Source: Trichobilharzia szidati
Taxonomy: Eukaryota > Platyhelminthes > Trematoda > Strigeidida > Schistosomatidae
Assembly (NCBI GenBank): GCA_944472155.2
Contig: OX235277.1
Coordinates: 15,200,804-15,264,803 of the forward strand
DNA: 64,000 bases
Direction: 5' to 3'
This document shows positions 43,201 to 55,150 of this stretch, in pieces; position 1 is the first letter of the stretch; the number at the start of each line of letters is the position of its first letter. A program made the translations under genes and the position numbers. The notes beneath the pieces are model-generated. The model searched no databases and was not told the DNA's origin. It worked only from the letters and a program-made list of their open reading frames with translations.

Positions 43201-46200
43201 ACTGTATTATATCTCTCACTTCAGTGTGAACCTCGCTGATAAGTGCTAGACATAAATCAGAACCAGTGATTAGGAAAGATGAATAACATTTGAAATTCTA
43301 TTTCAAATTATCTCAATGGCTATTTCAAAACTTGGTTACGATCCGTTATTTGAATCAATCTATTCTATTTGAACTCCTCTTTTTATCATTATTATTTTAA
43401 AGTTAAGCAAAATACGAAAGTGTGATTTTACAGGGTTAACACTCTTTAAATTCATGGTGTAACTCTCTTAGCAATGATATGGAATGACTGATTGGATCAT
43501 GAACGTATATCGGATGATACTTCCCATAGAAGTGAAATGTTTCAGGAGAGATGGGATGAGGCTATCCATTTGTGTACTTAAGTGGAGAGAATGTTTTTCT
43601 TCATCCATCAATGTTTTGTGGATGCTCAAAGATGTACATTCGAATTTCAGATGGCCACTGACGGAGCGTATGGTCAGCGTCTGTCAAACTCCCCTACTTT
43701 TCTATAAATCTATTGAACAATACACTAACTCTTCAGTTGCTTTATTCCGAAAGTCAAGTTCATGACCCACTTACAAGAATTACAGTCTAACTGAAGATAA
43801 CAGAAGAGGATGAATAGTACTTAATATATTTTTCTCAAATGGTTGATAGAGGACGTACGTTTCCACCTCATTATTATCGCAGGGTCTTTGAGATGTAACC
43901 TCACTGCAGACATTTGAATGATTCGAAAACAAACATCAATGTACAACATATATCCACATCATTATCATACATGTCAGGGATGGCAAGAATAAGACTTTAT
44001 GTTGCATAAATAATAATACAGACGATTTGTACCTCAGGTGTGTGTTTTTATACAGTGTTGTTCTGTGATCTCCTCAGTTTAATCAGGATGTAACCGTCTA
44101 GAGGGAAATTGAAAGCTTACAAACTAAATCAATCAAATCAGAGAACACATACAGAGGATTGAATCACGATTGTACTGAACCTTCCCGTATTGTAGCGCTC
44201 ACTTGACTCGCTTCAGGAAAAAAATTAATCAAGACACTATACATCGATGCAGTAATTTAAATTCACATATGTTCACTCATCCATTGTGCAGTAGGAATCA
44301 GTTGATATTTTGAGTTTAGCTACGAAAAACAATCATCGAAATCTTATGCAAAGTGACCTGATCACAATATACACTGAAAATCGACACATAGTTTGTGAGG
44401 AGGTATTCATTATTGAAAATTTTATGATGAAACCTCATGTTCAATAATGTCGTACGTTTACTAAACGACTGTCCACATTTCGGAATATTTTCAGTTCTGT
44501 ACATAAATGAGGCGCTCCTTATTGTTCACACATTTTGCGGAGACCATGTTCTCTTGAGTAAAAATGTGTGCCATTGTGCAGTAGATTTCTACATTTTTAT
44601 CTAACATATTGTTTTGAACGAGTTAAGTTACCTCCTTTCTTTTCATAAAACAGTTTCGGTGTATCAAATACGAGTTCCCTTCAAGGTGTTTGTTAGAATT
44701 ACAATTCAAAACTGGCTACATTAAAGAGAAATATTTGCTTTATTTATCAAAATTTTGTAAAGAGACATTTGTATACACATTTATCAAGGGATACAAATAT
44801 TTGTATTTTTGATTTACAGAAGGCCAGCAGATTAGCCAAAAAGAGGTTCACTGAATCAAAATCTTCAACATGAAAAATTATGTGGTCAAATTGTTACTTT
44901 TTACAAGTGAATTTCACTGTCTTCTAAAATGACTACTTCATACATCAAACTACATCTGGAACTATTCCATGAATGTATTTCTTTTGATTTTGAAATAACC
45001 CATAAGCAATTAACACTCAAAAAATAAATAATTCACAAAGGCAATTTATGTACACAAATGGAGGTTTCTACCTAAAAAGAAGGAAAAAGCACAGTATCGA
45101 AAGTTTATTAGCAATTCATTTTATGAATCGTGATTGTTTAGAGTCAACTGCTTTGTTTTCCACTATTCAAAATATTCTATATGCGGAAGATTTTAGGAAA
45201 AAATACCTACACATGGCCATAATTCATGATCGAAAATAAAAACATTTCACACTGTTTTACGCAAGAATCTAATGAATTCTTTTCAAAAACACCAGGAATA
45301 AATAATGTCATATCAAACCATATTTAAACAATATATGAATTTTCGTCAATCAAAGAATAACTGGATAACTCAGTTAATTAAGAGTGAAATATAGTCAACT
45401 TCATAAAAGAGACAATATACTCCATAGAACCATATGGCATATATGTCAGTGATGCTCCTGCTCTGTTTCAAAGTATGCTGAACTCATGAAATAGCTTCTG
45501 AATCATTACGAACCCACCAGAAAAAATTTTTTATAATGCACGAAATAGATCTATCACTAAGTCAATATATTTATCAGACCGAGGGGATATACATTCGCAA
45601 ACGTGGTATCATCTTACATTACTTATCTCTTGCAGGGATATCACTCATAAATATCTTTCTCTCTGAGAATAAACCCGCAGTATACAGTGAACGAACACAA
45701 CTGAAAGACCACTACAAATATTGTTAATGAAAACCCTATCGGCAGGGGACGACGAAAATTTGTCGCTCAAGAAAGTAATATGTTGGTCGATTTGAGTTCT
45801 CCGAGCTGTACTGATTAGTTGTGAAGCCTTCATTGGCTAATCACACTTGGAGAAAGCAATAAGAATTCTTGCAAAGAGACGAAAACATGTTAACATTACT
45901 CATGGTGTCATGGATCTATTTCATAACTCTTACATCGGTGGAAATTTAGGAATAATTTCTTAAGGCTGTATTCTTATAAGATGCTAACCTCCGAATCAAC
46001 TTACTTAATCAAAAGACCTCAGTGAAACCAAAAGAAAAAATGTCACACCAGATATAAAGAACATATTAATAATCATCGGAAGACCATTCAATGCTTGTGT
46101 GAGTGAAATTTTTCCCCCACAAACCAAAACTTTACTTCGCTTGTTTTATGTGAATCGAAAGACTTGACAGCGAAAGTAGACTAAACCAACTTTATCTAAA

Positions 46201-46430
46201 CTGTAGATTTCAACACCTTTGAAAATTATTCCATTGGCAATAGTGAACGTTTATCTTCGACTTTGCATCAATGGGCATAAATTAAACATGAAAACATGGA
46301 CAGCCCATTCATCCTAGTTTGGGAATCATTGGCAATAGGCACCTATCCGGGCTAAAATACAGGACCTTCCGGTTACAAGGCAAGCTCGTATACCATTCGG
46401 CCGCTGGCACACGTTTCAATGGCTCATGAA
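43200..46430 (+). repeat. Direct copy of MEG 3' block (14660-17800)
   Basis: Starts near 'gtgaacctcgctgat' and continues through the terminal-exon copy, its AATAAA, and the 3' flank including the degenerate tRNA-like repeat at 46313-46415. It abuts the inverted 5' fragment of the same gene at about 46440. Confidence 0.8.
44820..44854 (+). pseudogene. Copied MEG terminal exon (orphan)
   Basis: Acceptor 'tatttttgatttacag', then EGQQISQKEVH and a TGA at 44852-44854. No upstream micro-exons of the gene are present on this strand within the copied block, so it is an orphan 3' exon unless spliced to distant 5' exons. AATAAA at 45023-45028. Confidence 0.55.
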
Positions 46431-46439
46431 AACGCATTC

Positions 46440-47400
46440 AACAAATTTGTGATTTACAGTTGAACTATAATTAATCCAGTCTTAACCTGATAACAAGGAG
46501 TAATGTGTAGCAACAAATGAATAATTATTATCATTCAAAACAGTGTTTAACTCACAATCGAAACAACTTCCTACAATGAAGCGTACACGAATGATTGAAG
46601 GAGATCACAGAACACACTTGAACTGATTGTATTTGAAAATAAATTGTTTGGTCCATGCACATTTTATGCATTTGCATTCACAATTCATAGATGTATTCCA
46701 TTTCATTAAGGAATGACTTAAGTTCTTCCTTTCAACTATGATTTTAATCAATTGTGAAATGGTAAAGCGTCTTTGGAATCAAAAAATTGCGAAAAGTAAT
46801 GAAGCAAAATAAATACCTAGAATATTGATATACTCACCGTCAACAAGCAAATCAGCAATGGAAATGGAAATAGAAGTAGTCACCAAATGAGTGGAAAACA
46901 TGTTTCGTCTCAGAGACAGAAATGATCAAAATCCTTCCTTAAATAGTTTTTTTCACATTAAGCAACCAATTAAATCAAAGTTTTAGACAGAAAGCAGATA
47001 TTATCAAAACAAAGAAATCTTTGAACATAAAACTAAGCAAATTGTCAGAATGTTGTTTAGAAATGTAATCTGCCACATCTTTGACTTTCATCTTGCTCAT
47101 GTTTATTTACTATTTTTACAATCAGTTTGACAGCAATCTCTGTCACACTGACAAGAACACAAGATTCATTTCAACACGAAACCATAAACAAGTTAGGCAG
47201 AAAGATATCATGGTAATGTATTCATTTCAATACTATTTTTTATCGTGTAAGTACAAAATGAATTCTTCCACAAAATAGAACGTTCTATGCAAATAGGGCG
47301 TACAAAGAGCATGTGACGTTTGTAAACCTCAAAATATCAAAATGTTGTATACCATCGATGAATTATTGCTGTTACTTGTAAGCTCGTTCAGTCACCTCAT
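46440..47400 (-). repeat. Inverted copy of MEG promoter and 5' end
   Basis: In reverse complement this follows 1620-2540 and 56220-57130: 5' flank, CCAAT-like and TATA-like elements, exon 1, intron 1, exon 2 and the first bases of intron 2. It ends at the tRNA-like repeat of the neighbouring + block. Confidence 0.85.
46556..46901 (-). pseudogene. MEG 5' fragment: signal-peptide exon and micro-exon 2
   Basis: Minus-strand exon 1 (46901-46838) is 64 nt with ATG, a hydrophobic peptide beginning MFSTHLVTTSISIS and ending LLVDG, and donor GTGAGT. Exon 2 (46570-46556) is 15 nt between TTGTAG and GTGAGT and reads S-C-F-D within phase 1. Both exons, their splice sites and the promoter elements are undamaged, but no further exons of the gene lie downstream on this strand in the visible block. 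It could still drive transcription of a short or chimeric RNA. Confidence 0.65.
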
Positions 47401-47899
47401 CATGAGCACAGCTTCTTATTAGGCTTTAAAAAGCAGAATATATATACATTTATCTCTCAAGTTGGATATTGTTGCATACAGAATAAATGGATTTACGTCA
47501 ACACCTTTTGCACTCACTATTTTGATTGGGTCATTGTATAGCGAGAGATATACTCGCTTATCTAAGTTAAACTTTGTTATGCATATTATGCGGGAGGCAA
47601 TCTCATGAAGTAGTTTAATGCTGCCACGTAACAGATAAGCTACCATCTCTTGATCCATAAAGAAATCAAAGATCACTTTCACATGAAGCATGAAAGCAAA
47701 TCATAGCACATAAATTCATACCCAGCCAAATCCACAAAAAATGAAAAAAGATAACTGAAATGGTACTGTTAGAAAGAAATACTGCTGTGATAGACTCACT
47801 GGAGTTGAGTCATGTGATCAAATCCATGAAGAGGAACAAATTTGAAATGAAAAGCTGAACATTTTGGTTTATTTGTGGAGGAGAACAAGACATTAAACT

Positions 47900-48757
47900 A
47901 AACTTTGCCAGCTCCCAAATCTCAACGATTCAATCACTTGACCTAGGTTGTCAGAACCTACATGAATGGGTCAAAACAAAACACAGTGACTTCATATATT
48001 GAATCTCTGTTTTGATACCACCAAATTTAAAGCTTCCAGGAACTCGAACACACAATATTCACAAAGAAGTGTACAGAAAATTGAAACACACTAAGGATTC
48101 CCGCAATCAATTCATCAATTCTGCTATCCAATTTCTGTAGAAAATCAGAGGCATTGAATCAGATGACCCAGAAATAATGGTATCCTCCGACGTCACAGCA
48201 TTATAAACCTCAGTTACACATATGCTTCCAAATGAGACTGTCAAGGAACTTAGCCCTATGTTCTTATTGTAATGAAGACGTCTTCGTTCTGGACCGATAA
48301 ATACTATGTATACGTTTCAACTTTAAATCCAAAACACCAGTATTCCGTGAACAAAATTATATTGTTTGGCAATTAAAGCGAGACAAAATATAAAGTCTGC
48401 AAACAAATGTTTAGTACAAATGAAGTTATAAAGTACTTTTATTCGTGTTCTTTCCGCTTTCTTCCAACTTGCTCTCGATCGAACCATTCGCGCCTTCGAG
48501 TTGCCCACCAATGGCTGCCAGTTCCAATAAACAAACGTTCAATGTTCACGTCCATTGACAGAGACCATGCAGCAATTACTCAGCAACGACGAACACCTCC
48601 CACAACAATCAAAGGAGCCACACAAACAAGTCGGATAGAAAGCACAAATCTATGTCTTACAACATACTCGCAGTTGAAAGGCCAAATATGTGATCAAGTT
48701 AAAGAAACGCCAATGGAACCGTCAATATCAGGTTTGATTGCAGAAGCAGTGATGCAA
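47900..48757 (+). pseudogene. Family-2 PLE reverse transcriptase, N-terminal half, broken
   Basis: The + strand reads LPGTRTHNIHKEVYRKLKH, then QFINSAIQFL, a stop, KIRGIESDDPEI and SSDVTAL (motif A area), another stop, and, after about 280 bp of unrelated sequence (48270-48550), ETMQQLLSNDEHLP and PMEPSISGLIAEAVMQ (motif B). It matches the minus-strand copy at 54335-55150. Multiple stops and the insertion make it dead. It ends where the next, opposite-strand PLE fragment begins. Confidence 0.6.
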
Positions 48758-48759
48758 TG

Positions 48760-49551
48760 ACTATCACAGTCGTTGCAACTTATCTTGTAGATGATGTTAG
48801 TTTTGTCTTCTTTTGCCGTTGAGTCCTTTGGTTTACATAGAACTGAGTGTAGTGACTTTGTTGGTTTATGAGCGACATCGATTTCAAAAGGTTTGAATAG
48901 TCTCGCAGTGATTTCGGAGATAACTTTTATATATGGTAGGACGACTTTCTTTGTGTTTTCGCTGGTGGCCTTTGATTTGGTTGGTTGAGCTGGGGGTAGA
49001 TGTCTTTTGATAAAGTTTCGTGGGTATCCATTTCTTTGGAAGACGTCCATAAGATGATTTTCTTCAATTTTCCTCTAGGCGGGAGTGCTGCAATGAGTCC
49101 TGGCTCTCTTGAACAATGTACGTATGCAGCTAATTTTGTGTGATATTGGGTTGTTACTGTTATAATTGAGTATTTGATTCGTGTGCGTTGGTTTTCTGTA
49201 TACTTGGGTTTCTAATTTTCCTGTAGTTGTTCGTTTGATTAAGACGTCTAAAAATGGGATTTTGTTTTCATATTCTTCTTCTCTTGTGAATTTGATGTCG
49301 TTGAAGGTGTTGTTTATTATGTTGTGGGTATTGTCTAAGTTTTCTCTTTTGATTATCACGAATGTATCATCTATGTAGCGTATCCAAATTTTTGGTTTGA
49401 TCTTTGGCAGAATTATGTTTTCCAGTCTTTGCATGACGGCTTCCGCAATCAATCCTGATATGGGTGATCCCATAGGTGTCCCTTGAATTTGTTCATACAT
49501 TTGGCCGTTGAATTGGAAATAAGTTGTGAGGCACAAGTTTATGCATTCCAT
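48760..49551 (-). pseudogene. Family-2 PLE: RT motifs B to thumb, linker, and start of GIY-YIG endonuclease
   Basis: Minus-strand frame 49551-49075 (158 codons) contains GTPMGSPISGLIAEAVMQ (motif B), IRYIDDTFVII (motif C), IPFLDVLI and the thumb-like VYRKPTHTNQILNYNSNNP. The next frame (49050-48760) holds the linker (RNGYPRNFIKRHLPP) and IIYKISCNDCD, the start of the endonuclease with its Cys pair. It is cut off there at the junction with the + fragment. One frameshift or short gap separates the two frames. This is a different PLE family from the 39-kb element (isoleucine in the YIDD motif, different linker). Confidence 0.75.
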
Positions 49552-49559
49552 CCAACTTG

Positions 49560-49665
49560 AATGCTACATCGAAGTATGCGCTGAAGATATTGCTCAGTAG
49601 AGCAATGAAAGCTTTGCAACAAAACCATCCAGCTCAGAGAACACAACCACACCAAAATCATCCAC
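49560..49665 (+). repeat. Dispersed repeat, partner 840-965
   Basis: 'gctgaagatattgctcag', 'gaaagctttgcaacaaaa', 'ccagctcagagaacacaac' match the earlier copy; it lies just upstream (minus-strand sense) of the PLE fragment. Confidence 0.5.
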
Positions 49666-49669
49666 CTGA

Positions 49670-52600
49670 GCTACAAATCTTCTCTATTATATCTATATAT
49701 GAAGTCCTTTGATAAAAACGTGGCCGCCCTAATCTCTATGTATAGAAGAATAATGTGACTAACGTCTAAATATTCCTGATAACAGCAAGACGCCTGTGGT
49801 TTGTTTCTGTTTAACCAAACTACTTCGGTCTTGTTATTTACAGGAACGATGTGCTTCATCTGAGTGTCACTAATCATACAATGATAAGAACAGCATAATT
49901 TACGCGAATAGACGAAAGAAATTTGCTTTATTGTGAAAAGCAGGCTTATGGATTTCAAGCAATGTCAGCGTTCTTCATACAATACCATCAAGAATAGTCA
50001 ATGCTGACTTTTCTTGTCTCAAGTTTATTTTTTTTTCTCAGTACTTTTAACAGCATGGATTAGATTATTCATTTGTGAAGGAGCTGTTAAAATTGTTTAA
50101 AGGCCATATTTTGATTCAGTCTAATAGTACTTTTGTCATTAATGCAATAATCTTCTGTTGATTTGACATGCGCATAGGCCAAATCAGTATTTGTTAACTT
50201 CAGGTAGATGAGTATAAACTGTGATAAAGTGTGTATACTGTTTATAGAATATTTTGTGATTGTTTTTATTATTGAAATGTGAGTAGTATATTTCATTATT
50301 TGTCTTTTGTTTGTTTATGTTAGTTAACTTCATTTCGACTTCATCATAAATGATACTGTTTTCATACTGCTGAGGATGAACAAAACAGATCACACACAAG
50401 AACATTGAAAATAATTTGAACAAATAATAATAAACAGATAAGTTGTTTACTGTGAAAAAAATGTTTTGTTCTGATAGTGTTTGGTTTTAAAGGAGTTAAA
50501 AACATGATGTGGATGAAATTAAGAAATACATATTAATTCCCTCACTTAGGTAGCTATCAATCCTTTCTTCTGCATATTCATTGTAATTATGCTGTTACAA
50601 CAATTTGCATATCTGAGAGAGAGGAAAAGCCAAAAACGCAAGATGTTTTCTAGAAGCCTTCTTTTTGGAGTGGATAGGCAATCAACATATGCACTGCCGA
50701 TAAAAACATTTCTCAATCCACAAGAAAAAACGCAAGAGCGTCAAGTCCAATTTCAGAATGAAGACACAGGTTTTCCGAAACATTAGGACTACAAGTTGAT
50801 AAAATGTATGAAAGCAACAAGCTTAGCTGAAGTAAACAGTAGAGAGACGGCTGACGAAAAGGTGAGCAACACATTATATATCAAAATAGCGGACGTTATA
50901 AGAAAAAGCTGATTTAATAAACCGAATGATTCATGAAATCTATCAGTCTAAAAGAGGTGTAGAAATTATGAAATCTGTACTTTTCGCTCATTACCTTTGA
51001 AGAGAGTTAAGGTTTCTTCTACCACTCCGTCTGTGACAAATCGCAAACATTTCTGTTTAATTCTAACATAATATATTTTGAATGAAGGATTTCATGAATG
51101 AACTCTCTTCATATTAGGGATCCATGTTGTTCGACAGTTCTCCTAGCCTGAAAACATTGGAATCTCGTTTGCAAATCAGAAATACCTAATTTGTATTTTG
51201 TGAGAATTCTCACCTCGAAGCACTATACTTCATTGTCCATGTCAGTTGACATGAAGTGATGTGAACGTAGTAAATACACGAAAATACTGGTGAAAACGCA
51301 TATCGAGGAAAATCATCTGCTCAGGTTAAAACTGAATGAGATGTTGATGTATTTGTTCTCAAGGATCTGACTGATTGGTTTCAGTATTTCAACATGAGCT
51401 GACATAGGGTAGAAAAACATTGGAAAACCTGAGAGTATTTAACAGCTGTTTCGTCCTTGTTTCAGGTTCAAAGCCTTGTGGGTGCGTTCTGAAGGAAGAG
51501 TCAGAAACTGGGACGAAACAGTTGCTCAATCCTCACAGGTTTTCCAATGGTTCTCTTACGAATGTCAGCTCATGATGAAATCCTGAATGAGATGTCTTTG
51601 CATGTGTTCACGCCTTCTTCCCGTTTTGTAAAATTCGAAATGAAATAAATATAATTGCTGTAAACGCATCTACATATGGAAAAACCCTTCTACAGTAAGC
51701 TTACGATTCTCCTCTTTTCTGCAACAAGCGTTAAGTGTATTAAATTCCTATTTACACGGAGAATGTATTGGTGCAGTACACTGTAGGAAAATCTGCTTGA
51801 AGTTCACATAAATGCAAAAGCGAAATTTCATGAACTTTTGTATGTATCTTTTCCATACAACCATACAACTAATTGCTTGCCGAATAATTAAATCATATAA
51901 ATCCTACTTCACCAGCAAGAGTGAGATCTACCGCATCTATTCCGTAGAATGAAAATACTCATTATAATTTCCTTCACAGTGAAAGGCAAGGAACTGAAGT
52001 AATTGGTAAATTACCTATTACAAACAGAAAAGCATTTCTTTACGCTTCGTGCTTTCTAAGGATGCCTCTGACGGTGATTATCTGCTGTAATTTGCCTGTA
52101 AATCTGGAAGTGACTCCATTTACACATAACGTATAACGCTTCTAAAAACCAAGGTACTATTATGATGAACCATGAATCAGTTCTATGGTGTTAAGTGTAC
52201 AAAAATATTCAGAAAATATGTACCTCAAAGGAAGAACAAGTATCCATGTACCATTACCCCAGGTGATTTTCACGAGTGTAAATAACCGTTTTGAAGACAC
52301 TCACTTACAACGTCTAATATTCACATGCAATTATAGATGCTAGTTAAAAACGTTGTTAACATTGTGTAAATTTCATGAAACACTGTGACGTTTCAAACAA
52401 TAAAACGTGAGATTGAAAAAAATTCATATTTGACTTGTTGTTGAAAGCAGATTCCTAACAAGGGACGGATATTTGCACTTTTCCAAGCCACATAATCTCA
52501 ACCGTTCTATAGTTAACCGCAAGGGCAGATCAATGATTCATGGATAACTCTTCAAAATATTCGGTCAAACAGATTTTGCATAAATGCTTGGATTAGCTGC

Positions 52601-53285
52601 GAATTTCAATTGTCTACATTTTAGTTCATCAGAACTTCTCAGCTACGAATAATTTTATCTTTGTTATTCAACCAATCATAAAGTGCAGAGTTGATTAGTA
52701 ATCCATATTCATGTGACGTAATTATAGATTGACGAGCTAAGAATCCGAAATTACAGATTCATTCAGTGTTCTAGATGATCTACAAACGATATAAATAGCC
52801 TCATGCTGAACTGCGTGAAGATTTGCTGGATACAAACACTTCTTGCCGAATCCGACCAATTGTCATAGTTGATCTCAGTCACTAACAGATCAACGCATCA
52901 GATTATATACTGACAGGCGTCTGCACTAATCCACAGAGACAACGATTATCGTTTTCGGCAAGAGCGTGTTAGTAGAACAAATGAGAACTCCTAGCTATTG
53001 GCTAGTCGTCATCCCACCTGCAATGTCGTGTCTTTTTTATACACCTATGACGTTACCATGAACAGCGCAGCATGACTTCGTTTCACAATGTGACATTTAA
53101 TTTTTTAAATATTCAACAACCTCTCCTGGTATATTAGCAGGTCTCAAGCTCGGAAGAGAGGAAGGGCTGTTCACGTAGCCAAAGCATCAGTAGTCCACTC
53201 AGGTCACTCGGACTACAACCGCGGGCATACTGAGAGTGGCTTTCATAATGTTACCAGCGACAGCCAAAGCCCTAATGCAGTGTGA
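49670..53285. other. AT-rich region with one large inverted repeat; no recognised gene
   Basis: Apart from the inverted repeat at 51388-51580 and the 50930-51060 block related to 20930-21060, nothing is recognisable. Frames of 60-95 codons at 49671-49958, 50087-50423 and 50589-50786 have no motif. Confidence 0.35.
51388..51580. repeat. Inverted repeat, about 75-bp arms
   Basis: Left arm 51388-51466 ('catgagctgacat...cattggaaaacct...ctgtttcgtcc') is matched in reverse complement by 51508-51580 ('ggacgaaacagttg...aggttttccaatgg...atgtcagctcatg'). A direct repeat 'gaatgagatgt' flanks both sides (about 51338 and 51585). Arms contain 'cgtcc/ggacgaaac', reminiscent of schistosome hammerhead repeats, but no CTGANGA core is present. 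Confidence 0.6.
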
Positions 53286-53289
53286 ACCA

Positions 53290-53886
53290 TTAACCTGAGG
53301 CTTCTTGATACATGTTCGCAGAATCTGACGTAGCCCCTCCTCTCTGTTCTTCCAGTGTAGCTGCTAGATCAGATATATGTGAATTGGCATACACAGTAGG
53401 AAGTAACATGTATTTCCTCTCCAACTTCACTTTCAAATAATGGAAGTTTTCATCATCCTCTGGCTCCATCGTGAAAGTGATGTTTTTGTGTACATTGTTG
53501 AAGGAGTCTAATAGAGACACAGCGTGACTCAAATAATTGCATTCAATGAATGTGTCATCAACGTATCTTCAGTAGGCTGTTGTCTTGCCAATTGCACACT
53601 TGAGCTTTGTCTGTTGCAGACTGGCCATAAAAATATCAGCTAATATTAGACACAGTGTACTTCTCATTGACACTCTATCAACCTGACAATATATTTTGTT
53701 GTTCAACTGGAATTGTATATCACTAGCACATAACATGAGAAGCTGCTTAAATTCCATTTTTGGTAGAGGAAGTGGATCAGAATGTTGACAGATGATGTCT
53801 AATGTTTCATGCAGAGAGATTTGCGTAAATATAGAATTCACATTGAAGGAAACTATGACTATGTGATATATATTTTGTTGATTCAC
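53290..53886 (-). pseudogene. Family-1 PLE reverse transcriptase fragment
   Basis: Minus strand reads HETLDIICQHSDPLPLPKMEF, CASDIQFQLNNKIYCQVDRVSM and, after a stop, RYVDDTFIEC (motif C), then FTMEPEDDENFHYL. These align with residues about 428-555 of the 39-kb ORF (TIDIICKQTDLLPLP, KDIQFRFNNQFYRQIDGVAM, RYVDDTFVVC). Motif B has decayed (SMRSTLCLILADIF where SPLGPILADIF is expected). An older relative of the intact element. Confidence 0.75.
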
Positions 53887-53914
53887 CTCTTCAACAATTC
53901 GGAAAGTGTTTTAA

Positions 53915-54015
53915 GTATGTTCAGCTTGACGGTGTCTGAAAGGTTCTATCCTATCGGCTAGCCAGCGCGGAACTTCGTGAAATTGTGAAGTCATCATTCG
54001 GAGTATTGTTCTCTT
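53915..54015 (+). repeat. PLE-associated repeat fragment, partner 1440-1575
   Basis: Contains 'cctatcggctagccagcg' as in the first copy; sits between the family-1 and family-2 PLE fragments. Confidence 0.5.
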
Positions 54016-54022
54016 TCCGTTT

Positions 54023-55150
54023 TTATTGAAGTTTCTCTTTATTTATATATATTAAAGTTTTTTTGGTTTTATCATCTGTCGTTATTGAGCCTTTTTGAGT
54101 GACTAACCACAGGGCAAAGTGATTTTGTTTGTTTGTGTGTGACGTCAATTCCGAAAGCTTTCGAGAATCTGACAGTGATTTCTGAGATGTCCTTTGTGTT
54201 TTCTTCGAGGGCATTGGTTTTGGCATGTTTTCTGGCGGATACATGTCTTTCGATGAAATTTTGTGCCTATTCAATTTTGAAAGAGACCCAAAGAATATCT
54301 TTCTTCAATTTTCCTAAATGCGGGAGTGGCCCAATCAGTCCTGGCCCTCCTGAATATTGTTTGCACACAATTTCTTTTTGTATATTATTAGATTTTTGGT
54401 TTTGCTATTGAGTTTCTGGTCCATGTAAGTTGGTTTTCTATAAACTTGAGTTTCTTGAAATGTGATTTCATTCTCAGATTCGTCTTTTCTTGTGATTTTG
54501 ATGGTGTTGATGACGTCGTTTATTAAGCTGTGGGTTTTATCCAACTCGTTTCTTTTAAGTATAACAAATGCATCATTTGCGTAACGCATTTTAAGTTTGA
54601 TAACTGTCAGAATTACGTCTTCGATTCTTTGCGTCACTGTATCTGTAATCAAACCTGATATTGACGGTTCCATTGACGTTCCATTAACTTGATGATATAT
54701 TTGGCCTTTGAATTGCGAGTTTGTTGTAAGGCATAGGTTCATGCTTTCCATCCAACTTGTTTCTGTGGCTCTTCTGATTGTTATGGGAGGTGTTTGTCGT
54801 TGGTGAGTAATTGTTGCATGGTCTCATATGGTAGGTTCTGTCCAATTGAGGCATACAATGCTGTGACGTCAGAGAATTTCATTATTTCTTGGTCATCTGT
54901 TTCAATGCCTCTGATTTTCTCCAGAAATCGGATAGCGGAATTGGTGAAGTGATTGCAGGAATCATTTAGGTGTTTGGATTTCCTGTAAAATTCTTTGTGA
55001 CAACTGTGTGTTCGATTTCCTGGAAGCTGTAAATAGTAGTGGAATGAAAAAGGAGATTTAATTAATGAAGTCACTGTGTTTTTATTTGACCCATTCACGT
55101 AGGTTCTGACAACCTAAATCAAGTAATTTATGCAGTGAGATTCGGAGGCT
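54023..55150 (-). pseudogene. Family-2 PLE, nearly continuous RT and linker, degenerate
   Basis: Reading down the minus strand: LPGNRTHSCHKEFYRKSKHL and FSDVTALYASIG (motif A) at 55098-54781; LKGQ-type FKGQIYHQVNGTSMEPSISGLITD (motif B), then MRYANDAFVILK (motif C mutated from YIDD to YAND) and VYRKPTYMDQKLN at 54751-54335; linker with HKISSKDMYPPENMP at 54274-54023. The catalytic aspartate change alone would kill it. No endonuclease follows; the PLE-associated repeat comes next. Confidence 0.7.
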
